A DNA stretch of 64,000 bases from Nepenthes gracilis (lineage: Eukaryota > Streptophyta > Magnoliopsida > Caryophyllales > Nepenthaceae). The notes below the pieces were generated by a model. That model did not search any database. It was not told the DNA's origin and saw only the letters and a program-made list of their open reading frames with translations. The stretch is from positions 15,432,763-15,496,762 of the forward strand of contig BSYO01000023.1 in the NCBI GenBank assembly GCA_033239525.1, given 5' to 3'. Of this stretch, positions 47,001-56,179 are shown one piece after another (position 1 is the stretch's first letter; each line of letters begins with the position of its first letter). Both the position numbers and the translations under genes were made by a program.

Positions 47001-49099
47001 ATTGAGCTACTTTCGAGGAACTTCTAAGCTGTGCTTGTATTTCGAAACTAACAAACCACTTCTGGTTTGGTATACTGATGTAGACATGGCAAGTGATGTC
47101 GACTCTCAAAAGTCCACCTCGGGGTACTTAATTATGTTCGCAGGAGAAGCCGTCTCTTGGCAATCTAAATTACATAAGTGTATTGCTCTATCGACCAACA
47201 AGGCTGAATTTATTGTTGTGATGGAGGCAACCAAGAAGATGTTATAGATGAAAAAGTTCATCTAGGAACTCAACTTCATGTAAGAATAATATGCGCTACT
47301 TTGTGACAATCAAAGCGTAATTTACCTTTACAGAAACTCGTTATTTCATTCCAAATCGGAGCATATTAATGTGAGATATCATTGGGTATGGAATGTTGTT
47401 GACTCGGTTGTTGACGCTTGACAAGGTCAAGATCGAGGAGAATTGATTGGGCATGATGACCAAAATATTGCAAAGAGGAAAGCTTGAAACTTGTCGAATC
47501 ATTGTCAAGATGATGATGATTGCCCCCACACGGTCATGAGGAAAAGTTTGTATGGTTAAAAGTCACTTCTGTGTAGGCCTATACCAATTTAACGTGTCGT
47601 TCGGTGGCTCGGATAAGGACGCACATGTACCGTACTGATCGAGGAGAATTGATTGGGCATGATGACCAAAATATTGCAAAGAGGAAAGCTTGAAACTTGT
47701 CGAATCATTGTCAAGATGATGATGATTGCCCCCACACGGTCATGAGGAAAAGTTTGTATGGTTAAGAGTCACTTCCGTGTAGGCCTATACCAATTTAACG
47801 TGTCATTCGGTGGCTCGGATAAGGACGCACATGTACCGTACTGATCCGGAAGAAACTGTAGTTTGGCACACAACAAGCGGCTAACACGAGCACAAGCATC
47901 GATTTCAGATTCGGGCACGCTCGAGGCGCACCGATGGGCACCTGAAACACCGACTCCAGTGGCGCTCGCGCCCAAGGCACGCTCGACGGACGCTCAAGAA
48001 CTGGCGCACAATATAAAAACACAATGACAAGTTTTAAGGTTAACCCACTTGCATTTTCTGAGACCTAGAGTACCGTCTTTAAAAGAAAAAGAAGAGAAAT
48101 AGAGAGAAAATATAAAAGAAGCAGATTTGAGTATCCAGTTGAATTTTGAATCGTGTTCTAATCTCCGTCGACTTTGGATACATTGTTTATGGAGTTGAGA
48201 AGAATATTTAACCGATCATATTTCTACTCTTTCGTCTTATACTCATTGTTACTCGATTTATTTTGATACAATGTGTTAAGTCTTTGTATTTTATTGGGAT
48301 TTGTATAACTGAACTTTTGCATAATAGAGATATTTTGAACGTATTATCCCCTGATTTTTCCCTCTTATTCTAAAAAGAGTTTTTTATATAAAATCGTGCG
48401 TTCTTCATTATTTATAATTGTTATTATTTGCTTGTTGTATATTATCAAATATTTCCTCATAGTTCAAATAAGCAGGTCATATCCCAATATGAACATGCTG
48501 AGAATAATACCAAAAGCACATTTTTCACACACATAATAGGTAAACAAAATGATAATGTTCGTGATGATGAAAAGGTGTCCTACAAAGAATGATACAAGAT
48601 AACCCTATATTACTTTTTAACACTATCATGAAGAAACTTCTCAGATCAGACACCAGGATCATTTAAAAGCTTCACATCAATTTGTCCATTCCAGTTTAAC
48701 AATTGAGGACCCATCCATCCATTATTGGAAAACAAAGGTCCACGGAAGAAAGCAGCTACAGAGAACTTCAGATCAACCGATAATTTTTGATTAAAAAACT
48801 TAGGTACCGGAAAATGAACTGAACAAATATAACAATCATATCAAAACGGACTAAAAATACAAGAAAAATATTCACAATTTTGAGAGAAGAAAAGATCCTA
48901 CCTCAATAGCAGCGACTGCATCAGATGATTCGCATCGATCATTAGCGTCACAAACTGAATCTCGAGACCCTAAGATCCAATCTGTTATTGAGCTAGTCGA
49001 GCAAGAACCAGGTACAAAATCCGTGGCAGATTCACCGAAAGTTACCTTCCCGAAAACCACCAGAACTGTGATACCAAAGCCAATTCCCCAAAACCTCAT
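32133..49099 (-). CDS. APRL: 5'-adenylylsulfate reductase-like (APRL) thioredoxin-fold protein, spliced gene
   Basis: Minus-strand gene with coding exons 49099-48902, 34295-34108, 34017-33893 and 32578-32133. All junctions are GT-AG and phases match (0, 2, 1), giving about 318 residues, close to the usual roughly 300 for this plant family. Order: N-terminal signal peptide (residues about 1-24, [20 protein letters not shown]), a Cys-containing linker, a thioredoxin-like domain with FYASWCPFS (one Cys in place of CxxC, as in APRL proteins) and [15 protein letters not shown] and SKYGVHGFP motifs, then [13 protein letters not shown], a single membrane segment ([20 protein letters not shown]) and WASKSLA near the end. 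It is named for similarity to APS reductase but is not expected to reduce APS. Probably a secretory-pathway membrane protein; role unknown. The exact 3' end is uncertain. Intron 1 (14.6 kb) is filled by two retroelements. Confidence 0.88.
32579..33892 (-). other. APRL intron 3
   Basis: 1314 bases between GTAAGG and ATGCAG. It contains the fold-back element at about 33130-33342 and otherwise no coding signal. Confidence 0.75.
33130..33342. mobile_element. Fold-back (MITE-like) element in APRL intron 3
   Basis: Two arms of about 80-90 bases face each other. The AAGATTAAAAGTTGAAAAAT part (about 33183-33202) pairs with its complement near 33270-33290, and CCCATCATTCTAGCTC (about 33149) pairs imperfectly with GAGCCAAGATGATGGG (about 33296-33311). 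The spacer is about 50 bases. Small size, long inverted arms, no coding region and location in an intron suggest a non-autonomous DNA element. I could not fix the ends or the target duplication. Confidence 0.6.
33893..34017 (-). CDS. APRL: APRL exon 3 (thioredoxin-like domain, second part)
   Basis: 125 bases between acceptor TCGTGCAG and donor GTAAGGGC. It encodes [20 protein letters not shown] and DFYSAVTG, the usual continuation of the APRL thioredoxin fold, with the conserved cis-Pro region GFP. The intron before it is 90 bases (34018-34107). Confidence 0.9.
34108..34295 (-). CDS. APRL: APRL exon 2 (thioredoxin-like domain, first part)
   Basis: 188 bases after a pyrimidine-rich acceptor (CTGAAG|GGAGAC). 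It encodes [20 protein letters not shown], then [13 protein letters not shown] and [15 protein letters not shown], ending AG|GTTTGAAC. The donor leaves two bases that complete a Ser codon with exon 3. Confidence 0.88.
35563..35612. repeat. Perfect 20-bp inverted repeat with 10-base loop
   Basis: 35563-35582 and 35593-35612 are exact reverse complements, around the loop GCATCACCAT. The stem core is AAGGTGGGAGTAAAT. It lies in intron 1 of APRL. Confidence 0.9.
37109..38243 (+). repeat. 5' LTR of H
   Basis: Begins TGTTAGGTTGG and ends TTTTCTCA. Aligns along its length with 40987-42140, for example TATTTAAGTATCTAGATACATAA-type sequence near 38120 and 42010 and TATTTCTTGAGAGAT near 37650 and 41559. 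Confidence 0.8.
38244..38256 (+). other. Primer-binding site of H
   Basis: ATTGGTATCAAAT directly after the LTR CA, a slightly altered form of the tRNA-Met type site. Confidence 0.6.
38300..39090 (+). pseudogene. Gag remnant of H
   Basis: The frame around 38480-38640 reads [20 protein letters not shown] and [20 protein letters not shown], a coiled coil. Next comes [20 protein letters not shown], a stretch common before the zinc region in SIRE-type gag. At 38921-38962 there is [14 protein letters not shown], a CCHC knuckle, and near 39025-39075 a second, [12 protein letters not shown], with a lost Cys. Stops interrupt the frame. Confidence 0.7.
39091..40986 (+). other. H internal region, mostly unassigned
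   Basis: AT-rich, without RT or integrase motifs. The last 500 bases (about 40570-40950) have GGGGAAGA-type purine stretches and a frame rich in hydrophobic residues (40660-40893, [12 protein letters not shown] at the end). This could be a remnant of the long 3' region that SIRE-type elements carry. Poly-T and poly-A runs occur near 39265 and 39690. Confidence 0.4.
40987..42140 (+). repeat. 3' LTR of H
   Basis: Begins TGTTAGGTCAA and ends TTTTCTCA. It has a (TTA)n/(GTT)n microsatellite at about 41033-41110 that is not expanded in the left LTR. Confidence 0.8.
41033..41110 (+). repeat. TTA/TTG trinucleotide microsatellite
   Basis: About 17 TTA/ATT units followed by TTG/GTT units, in the 3' LTR of H. 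The poly-leucine frame across it is an artefact. Confidence 0.9.
42141..42730. other. Intron 1 segment between H and D
   Basis: AT-rich, with an (AT)n stretch near 42245-42259. No gene. Confidence 0.5.
42731..43515 (+). repeat. 5' LTR of D
   Basis: 785 bp, TGTTGGGTTATGG to CCCAACA. AATATAAAAATG near 43038-43049 is a likely TATA region. Same family as the LTR of A (107-900, minus strand). Confidence 0.85.
43570..44340 (+). pseudogene. Copia D gag
   Basis: Starts [18 protein letters not shown], then [15 protein letters not shown] and [20 protein letters not shown], the gag core of a copia subgroup different from that of [21 protein letters not shown] (about 44056-44115) belongs to the same domain. 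The zinc knuckle near 44255-44310 has lost its first cysteine ([11 protein letters not shown] remains). Multiple stops. Confidence 0.78.
44340..45470 (+). pseudogene. Copia D protease and integrase
   Basis: Protease region [10 protein letters not shown] near 44454-44486 keeps the Asp but has lost the Gly of DSGA. Integrase has a [15 protein letters not shown] stretch near 45015-45057 (D to N at the first catalytic position), a degraded second catalytic block near 45205-45225, and [18 protein letters not shown] near 45317-45370. Frames change repeatedly. Confidence 0.75.
45470..47400 (+). pseudogene. Copia D reverse transcriptase and RNase H
   Basis: [20 protein letters not shown] near 45490-45550. 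The RT blocks start near 46010. [11 protein letters not shown] at about 46557-46590 is the catalytic motif. [18 protein letters not shown] lies near 46640-46690, and the RNase H part ([37 protein letters not shown]) lies at 47080-47210. Many stop codons and frame changes. Confidence 0.8.
47431..47842 (+). repeat. 206-bp tandem duplication at D PPT/3' LTR junction
   Basis: Copy 1 is 47431-47636, copy 2 is 47637-47842, differing at about three or four bases. Each contains the end of the internal region, the PPT (CATGAGGAAAAG) and the first roughly 90 bases of the LTR, so the LTR start TGTATGGTTAA occurs at 47549 and 47755. Confidence 0.9.
47549..48489 (+). repeat. 3' LTR of D, with duplicated start
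   Basis: The intact LTR copy is 47755-48489 (735 bp, ending CCCAATA where CCCAACA is expected). The stretch from 47549 is the duplicated LTR start. A TATA-like ATATAAAAACAC lies near 48009-48020. Confidence 0.83.
48902..49099 (-). CDS. APRL: APRL exon 1 (signal peptide and linker)
   Basis: 66 codons from ATG at 49099 to GAG, then donor GTAGGATC. It encodes a hydrophobic signal peptide followed by a short Cys-containing region ([18 protein letters not shown]) that matches the start of APRL proteins. It ends in AAIE, which joins [10 protein letters not shown] of exon 2 in phase 0. An overlapping upstream ATG lies at 49106 in another frame. Confidence 0.82.
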
Positions 49100-49522
49100 C
49101 CTTCATTCAGCTACCCAAAAGGAAACCAAATTCTACCCAGTAATCAACTGTCCATACGCAGATATAGATCGAGACAAAATGCTAATATAATCCTAGCGGA
49201 GAGAATAATAAATTGGAGGACAGGGCACAGCAATTTAATGAAGCTTTCAGGGCTCCGATGCTGAAGAATCATAAAAAATAAAAATAAAAAAATAAAACAA
49301 AAAAAGAAATTATCTAAGAGGTGGTGGAAGGGGAATCTTTGACATAATTGTTAAAATTTGCTATAATTGAAGTCTATTTATCTAATTTTATTATTCAATA
49401 CAAAATTACAGTTGAAAAACATTATTTTTTCTGATTTTTGTGCTAACCAATCAGAGGACGAATTTATGTAGAATTTATTTATGTTACATATTTAATTTGT
49501 AAATTGTCTTAAGTGCACGATC
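49100..49522 (-). promoter_or_regulatory. APRL 5' UTR and proximal promoter region
   Basis: 423 bases between the APRL ATG and the end of copia E. An overlapping upstream ORF starts at 49106 (ATGAAGGATGAGG), seven bases before the main ATG, and ends inside exon 1. I cannot name a certain TATA box. All of the gene's own proximal promoter has to fit here unless the LTR beyond it contributes. Confidence 0.5.
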
Positions 49523-50675
49523 CGTTGGGGTTCGGAGGGGCAATGCCAGTTGGACAAATTCGAGCAGATAGAATGGCGCAGCGGAAAACCAGAACCCCCT
49601 ATTAGTCGGTCGACCACTAATTTTGTAGGGCACAAGGAACAAAAATTACACAACGTTTTTTTAATGTGAAAACCCTTTACAAATTAAAGGGAAAAAAATC
49701 ACTGAATAAAATTTAAATAAGCTTTCACTATGTAAAATTAGTTACAAAATTTTCGAGATAGAGTATCTACTACATACTCAGACAAAATAAAAAAAATAAT
49801 TTCAGAGTAAGGAAACTCTCCTTCGCTCTTATCTCTCCATTTTTCTTCTCTCATTCCTCTCACTGATGGTGCACTTCACTCTCTTTAATTTTACAACTAT
49901 AACGGCAAGCAGTGACCGCCAATAGCTCTGTTCTACTCTTCGTTGCACTGTTACTATTCTGCCGCTCTCTTCCTTGTGTGTCTGTCACATTGCTTGAAAC
50001 TCATGTGAGCCCTTATAAAGACTTTAACTCTAAATTTCATTTGCTTATTTGGCCGATCTTGTAGATGATTGTTATGCCAACCCTGTCATTTGCTACGACT
50101 TCACCAGTCCCGTGATTTCTTAGACACGCATGCTGTGAAAAACTTTCCATCTTCCCTGATATGTCGCCTTTCTGCCCTTTTGCAATTTACACAATCAACT
50201 ACCAACTCTGATAGGTTGACTAGCTGCTTTTTGCAAAGTAAGCTTTTCAAACATCCTGTCCTCCTTTTTCAACCGATCAACATCCCATTAACTGATTTCT
50301 TCTCTTAGTCGGTCAATCTCCTATTGAGCGGATTCTTCTCTTAACTGATTAACTTTTTGTTGATCAAATTTTGCTGCTTGACCTTTCGATAAATTACATA
50401 CTGGCCATTTACATACTTAAAATTTTGTTCTTGCCTTTTTCCTCTATGAAAATTCACTCCAAATTTCCTCTCCGGCGAATTTCACTCTGGAATTTGCCAC
50501 TCCGAAAACCCACAATGAATTTCCATTCCCGAAAGCTACTCCAAATTTCCACCGCCAAATGCCACTCCGGCATTTGGTCACCTGGCCATTGCTGCAGTCA
50601 ATTTGCAGTACTCCAAACTTTTTGATGACTTGTCCGTTTGTTGAGCTACCCACAATGACGTGATCAAACCTAATA
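49523..50675 (-). repeat. 3' LTR of E
   Basis: About 1153 bp, aligned with 52211-53398. On the minus strand CTTTATAAGGG at about 50011-50020 is a good TATA box. Transcription from it would run toward APRL. The outer end is CGTTGGGG in place of TGTTGGGG. Confidence 0.82.
50011..50020 (-). promoter_or_regulatory. TATA box of E 3' LTR, facing APRL
   Basis: CTTTATAAGG on the minus strand, about 910 bases upstream of the APRL ATG. The same box is in the other LTR near 52706-52715, so it is part of the LTR promoter. Confidence 0.5.
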
Positions 50676-51060
50676 AGCTTTCCCTTACGACCTTGTGGGG
50701 GGAACCTTCGCCTTTTTTGGCAACCATCATCTCCTGCCTTTCGACAACTTCTCCTCAATTAAGATCCCGGCGTCTGCCTTTGTAAGTCTGAATGATACAT
50801 TCTTCTGCCCCATTAAACATGGAGTCGTCTTACTCCCCTTCAGCTCCTTCTCCGCGGTCATATCATTCTCCATTATACTCCATCTCAGTCACCTCCTCTT
50901 GTCACATTGACCAATGCTCCCATTGGTTACTTTGATATTTTCCTTGGCAACCTAAGCCTTCATCAGGCACCGACTTGATCTCCTACTTTTTCTTATTATA
51001 ATTAAGGCACATTTGGTGAGTTTTTACTGGCCTTCTCCAAATTCCGTCCTGAAACCTTCT
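50676..51060 (-). other. E internal segment next to PPT
   Basis: Follows the point where pol should be. A short minus-strand frame is open, but it does not match copia pol. It may be the join after the deletion or a foreign insertion. Confidence 0.35.
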
Positions 51061-52190
51061 TCATCAAACTTTCCAGTTGAAATCACGTTTAACCTCAAAT
51101 TTAGGACATGTTGTAGTCCGTCAGCACAAGCTTGTTCCCGTTACTTGTCCTCAAGTAAATATCCATGATACCAACTACCCTTGACGAGCCACTATTACCG
51201 ATCTTCAATACCCCGTGGTCCACCGGCATATACCTTATAAAGTGGGACTTTTCGGTGTCACATCGTGTAAGGCACCATTGTTTATCATCCAACTCATCTC
51301 CTAGCACGGCAAGCTCTGTGCTTCCATTGCGTATACAACCAAGAGGTCTCCATAGAAAATGACAGTGTCCTAATTATCATCATGATTTCATTTCTCTTGA
51401 CGATCGCTTCTACCCTCCTGCTCCTACTTCCTCTACAGGTAGTCTCGCTTTATATGACATTTCTTACCACAGTGGAAACAAGTCTTCTCACGAAGTTTGA
51501 ACCAACTGTTGCTCCTCTCTGATTTGCCGCCTTGGTCTCTTGATCTCCCTCGTCTCTGACCGCTGGGAGCCCAATTGGGCTTCCTTGAGGTTTCACCTCT
51601 TTCCCTCTACCTTGACTCATTCATAAGTAAGGAAGTTATGACTTCGTCCAGGCTGAGCATGTCTTTTTCAAACAATAACGTCGTGACAATATGATCGTAC
51701 GAGATTGACAAGGACACCAGCAATGCCAACACTTTGTCTTCTCCTTGATTTTCTCATCAATGGTTAATATTTGCGTCACAATCTAGTTAAACTCATCCAA
51801 ATACTTCTCAAAACTACCTTCTTCCGATAAACGCAAGCCATAAAACTTCATTTTCACATGCAGCCTTGTCATCAAGAATTTGGACTTGTACCGGCTCTCA
51901 GTCTTCTCCTAGACCTCCGTTGGGTCTAACGAGCCAATAACCTCCTAAAGAGTGTTATCCGTAAGATATAACTTGATTGTACAATTAGCAAGATCCCTCC
52001 TATCTTGCCACTCTTCCTCCATCATATTCTCCAACCTGTCTTTCTTTTATTGAAGTTCTTTTACCGTCCTTTTCCGAGTCAAAACATTTCTCACCCTTTT
52101 CTGCCAAATGATGAAATTATTTTATCAATTGAACTGCTCCACATTAAATGGCAAACTTCTGGATGACGACGACATCAAGCCGAAGGTCTA
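51060..52190 (-). pseudogene. Copia E gag and partial protease
   Basis: Minus strand. The gag start near 52185 (LPFNVEQFN, then a stop) matches the C element's LPFSVEPFNGQGNFI. CFHCGKKCHIKR near 51465-51500 is the zinc knuckle. The 51307-51101 frame (EKSHFIRYMPVDHGVLKIGN) is the part of protease after the active site, with its catalytic Asp region degraded. Homology ends near 51050, at the start of the GAG-pre-integrase region. Confidence 0.7.
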
Positions 52191-52210
52191 CAACCCTCTC
52201 TGATACCACT

Positions 52211-53398
52211 TGTTGGGGTTCGGAGGGGTAATGCTGGTCAGACAAATTTGAGCGGACAAAATGACGTAGCGAAAAACCCTAACTCCCCTGTCAGTTGGTC
52301 GACCACTAATTTTGTAGGGCATAGGGAACAAAAATTGTATAACGTTTTTTTAATGTGGAAACTCTTCACAAACCGAATGGAAAAAACTACGGGATAAATT
52401 TCAAACAAACTTTCACTATGTAAAATTGGTTTCAAGAATCTCCAAGATAGAGCATCCGCTACATATCCAAGACAAAATAAGAAAAATAACTCCAGAGTAA
52501 GGGAACTTTCTTTCGCTCTTATCACTCTACTTTTCTTCTCTTATTCTTCTCACTGGTGGTGCACTCCAATCTCTTTAATTTTTCAAGTATTGCGACAAGC
52601 AGTTAACGCCAAGAATTCCGTTCTACTTTCCATTTCACTGCTGCTATCCTGCCGCTCTTTCCCTTGTGTGTCTGTCACATTGCCTGAAATTCCTAGTGCA
52701 CCCTTATAAAGACTTTGGTTCCAAATTTTCATCTACTTACCTAGCCGATCTTGCAGATGATTTGTCATACCAACCTTATCTTTTGTTGCGATTTTACCAG
52801 TCCTGCACTTCCCCAGACACACATACTCTATAGATCAATCTGCTCTCTGCACAGACGGTGTATATTCTGAAAAACTTGCCATCTTCCTTGAGATGTTGCC
52901 TTCCTACCCTTTTACAATTTATGTAGTTAACTACCAACTCTAATAGGTCAACTGGCTTATTTTTGCGAAGTTAGCTTTTTAGACATCCCGTCCTTCTTTC
53001 TCAATCGGTCAATGTCCCATTGACCGACTTCTTCTTTTGATCGGTCAGCCTCCTATTGATCATATTCTTCTCTCAGCTAGTTAATCTTCTGTTGACTGGA
53101 TTCTGTTGCTTGGCCTTCCGGTAAATTACATACCGGCCATTTGCATACTCAAAATTCCATTCCTACCTTTTTCGTCTCCAAAAATTCATTCAGAATTTTC
53201 TCTCCTGCAAATTCTAGAGAATTTGCCACTTTGAAAATCCACTCTGAATTTTCATTTCGAAAATCCACTCCAGATTTCCATCGCCAAATGTCACTTCAGC
53301 ATTCGGTCACCTTGTTGCAACAAGATTGCAGCACTCCGAATTTTTCGATAACTTGTCCATTTGTTCAACCACCCATAAGGGAGTTGCCAAACCCAACA
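52211..53398 (-). repeat. 5' LTR of E
   Basis: 1188 bp, TGTTGGGG to CCCAACA, with PBS next to it at 52199-52210. Clearly diverged from the left LTR. Confidence 0.83.
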
Positions 53399-54572
53399 TT
53401 ATCCACTTCAAAATAAATCTAACATATCTTTATAATTATAAATAACAAATCCTTCAAAATATGATATGTTGTGGCAAAAAAATTAAAACTAATAAAATTA
53501 TTTAAAAAACAATAAAATCGGTTAGATTCAGCAAATAAATAGAAAAATTTAAATTCAAGATATATGAAAATTTTTATTCAGATTCAAATTATCGAGTTAT
53601 TGAAATGGTTAAATGACTATCTCACCATATTGTCGAATTGTCAAGTTGTCTTAAAACCAAGTTAATGGGGCATTAGTCCTCCAGTCAACACAGGCAGAAT
53701 ATTAGGTAGCTAGGTAAATGAACCGTTCTAATATAATAGGTAGATGGTTAGAGAACAGAAGGTAGAATAACCATACAAACCAAAATGCTAATACACTAAT
53801 TTATTCCTAATGTAATACAAGCAAGATAACAATAGATGAGAGGATCATCGAGGTGCAGTAATTCTACCAAAGAAGCGTTTTCTGACCATTACCAATGTTA
53901 TGCTGATGAAAGGCCTAACATGATTCCAAAAATTCATGATTTTGCAGTAATTTCATTGGAGTAATTGAAGAATATTAATTATTTTGATGCAAGTATCTCA
54001 CATGGAATCTAAACCTGAAGTAGTCAAAGAGAAAGGCCTTACCCTATATATAATACATAACTCTTACTTGGGAAGAAAAAGGCGTGTAATGCCCAAAAAT
54101 ACAGAAAATGACAAGCACCCTTATTTTTTCCTAGTAAGTTAATAATAAATTAGAGTTAGTTTGACATGATTCTTTAGTATACAGTTAGTCACACAATAAT
54201 CACACTCCAAAGGCATCTAAATTCATCTCATTTACAAAATATGATATTGTATACTCTAAGCGCGATTGCAATAATATATATTTTATCGATCACTTCAAAA
54301 TAGTTCGATCTTAAGAATATCATTACTTGCTTTTTAGTATACATATATGGCCTCACTTTTTTGGGGTTGCAAAAGTCCACCCTGAGCACCTTGGCGGATG
54401 AAGACCCATTGTGCATAACCATGCCAAAGGCAATGTTATTAAGGAATAGCCTTTGGGAGGATAAAGATGGAAGCTTGTTAAGTATAATTCAAATTTATTT
54501 TATATGATTAACCATTCGAAAACTCGATTTGAACAAATTATAATGCAACTTGATATAAATTTTGAATAAAGA
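53399..54572. other. AT-rich spacer without recognised genes
   Basis: About 1.17 kb between E and G. No frame with a family match, no obvious repeat. Confidence 0.5.
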
Positions 54573-55044
54573 TGTTACGGGGCTCCTCAATGCCCCCTCG
54601 AGTGTACCTATTCACCGAACAACTACCAGAAGAGCACTTGGGCAATCCAACATCCCTTGAGATTCCGCGATTACATTTAACTGTTATAGCTAATTTTCTC
54701 TTTGTTGCTGATTGGTTATTCCCCTTCCCTTTCTATTATGCTTTTCCCTTTCGGTTATTTTTGTCGCTATTTTCCTTTCTATTATACTGGGCCCACGAGT
54801 GATGCCCTTCCTGTATAAAGTAAGCCCATTACTATTTAGTTGAGATATAGAAAAACATTACTTCAGCTTTTGCACTCCTGTCTTAATCTCTTCCTCTTCT
54901 TCTCCCTCTTCCTCTAACTCCAAAACCTTCTCTGCATTTTGTCTTTTCTCCCTCTCTTTCTCTCTCTCTCTCATTCCCTCTATCAGAACTCTCCTTTCCT
55001 TTTCTTACATCCCTCTATTTTCTTATACTTGTCAGTGTAGCACA
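54573..55044 (+). repeat. 5' LTR of G
   Basis: About 470 bp, from TGTTACGGGGCTCC to GTAGCACA (end at 55042 or 55044). A TATA-like TATAAAGTAAG lies near 54813. A CT-rich leader covers about 54880-54975. AATTATTTGGTACTTTCATTG follows and probably includes the PBS. The second LTR is outside the window. Confidence 0.65.
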
Positions 55045-55070
55045 AATTATTTGGTACTTTCATTGAAACG

Positions 55071-56179
55071 ATGACAGAGGATATGATGACACGGTACAAA
55101 GCCCTAGAAAATGCAATTGCTTGGCTGATGGAGATGACCGTTGCCTCACAGCACCAACCCGAAGGTATTGTCACCACCTTATAACATCATTCTGAAGATA
55201 TTGCCTCGAATACTTCCAGTAATGAGCATTTACAAAAATCTCTAGCAGACATTTTTTCATTCCTTGGCCTAGCTCGAAGCTCAACCTAGACAGACGGTAA
55301 ATTCGCCGCTATGCTCTACCCATAATCTGGAGCTTCGATTCGGCCCATCCACTTCTTCCAATTATGAAGCTATGCTCTACAAACTCCGTCAAACAACTAC
55401 AGTCGCCTCATACATGACAGAGTTTGAGGCGCTTTCCACTCGAACTACAGGCCTCACCATAGTGAATCTTTTGAATTATTTTATCTATAGATTATGGGAT
55501 GATATTCGATGAGAACTCTTATTGCTCAAGCCTCCAACATTACTGGAAGCCATTGGAATGGCAAAGATAGTGGAAAAGAAATTTGATATGGGCTGCTCAA
55601 ACCCCCAAACCCAAACAACCATCACACACCCTGAGAGCAACCCCACTATCTTTTTCTTCCCCAAGTTTACCTCCAAAGTTACCCAAAAAAAGGCTCACTC
55701 CTGGTGAAATGGCAGCACATTGCGAACATAGGTTATGTTTCAATTGTGATAAACACTTCACTCCTGACCACCACTGTAGACCTTCACAATTACTTTGTAT
55801 GATTGCAGAGCATGAAGACACCACACTAATTGATGCACAGACGATGGAGGAAGTTTCCCTTAGTTTTGACTATCAGGCACCAGGTTCTCCCAAAGCAGAG
55901 CCCTTACCTCCATCAGCGGGCTCCACTCTAACTATCTCCTTTCATGCTCTGGAAGGCCACCTTGTCCCTTCGATATTACGTTTGCAAGGCCAAATCTCGG
56001 GATGTTCAGCAATCATTTTGATTGATAGTGGTTTGACTCACAATTTTCCTCAAACACGAGTGGCTAAAAACCTAAGGCTACCCATTCAGCCTTCCCAGCA
56101 TCTGAATATCACGGTGGGAAATGGGAACTCCTTGCACTATGAAGGAGTATGTTCTAACACTCTTGTCACCTTGGATTAG
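55071..56179 (+). pseudogene. G gag and protease
   Basis: ATG at 55071 (MTEDMMTRYKALENAIAWLM). Stops and frame changes occur before 55583. The frame at 55583-56179 has the zinc knuckle CFNCDKHFTPDHHC (55739-55780) and the protease ILIDSGLTHNF (about 56013-56045; DSG kept) with LPIQPSQHLNITVGNG after it. Confidence 0.8.

Larger units (their letters stand above)
42731..48489 (+). mobile_element. Copia element D (Tork/Tnt1-type, family of A) in APRL intron 1
   Basis: 5.8-kb plus-strand element: 5' LTR 42731-43515, PBS AGTGGAATCAGAG at 43516, gag from 43570, protease, integrase, RT, RNase H, PPT, 3' LTR ending at 48489. All frames have many stops. The LTRs are diverged and no matching target duplication is seen at the two ends. 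A 206-bp tandem duplication covers the PPT/3' LTR junction. It lies antisense to the APRL gene. Confidence 0.87.
34296..48901 (-). other. APRL intron 1, 14.6 kb, hosts two LTR retrotransposons
   Basis: Donor GTAGGATC at 48901 and acceptor CTGAAG at 34296, with a pyrimidine-rich stretch near 34318-34350. It contains H (37109-42140) and D (42731-48489), both on the strand opposite to the gene. The parts not explained by these (34296-37108, 42141-42730, 48490-48901) hold a perfect hairpin (35563-35612), poly-A near 34590, and no coding signal. Confidence 0.78.
49523..53398 (-). mobile_element. Copia element E, internally deleted, upstream of APRL
   Basis: Minus-strand Ty1/copia element of 3.9 kb. 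Right LTR (5') is 53398-52211, PBS complement TCTGATACCACT is at 52199-52210, and a 1.5-kb internal region has gag, zinc knuckle and the start of protease only. A PPT (AAGGGAAAGCT on the minus strand) leads to the left LTR (3'), 50675-49523. Integrase, RT and RNase H are absent. Flanks CGATC and TTATC do not match, so no target duplication is confirmed. Confidence 0.83.

Noticed and set aside
42726..48494. Target duplication for D
   Set aside because: The five bases at the two ends (TAAAA and TGAAC) do not match, so I do not claim one. Same for E (CGATC and TTATC) and H.
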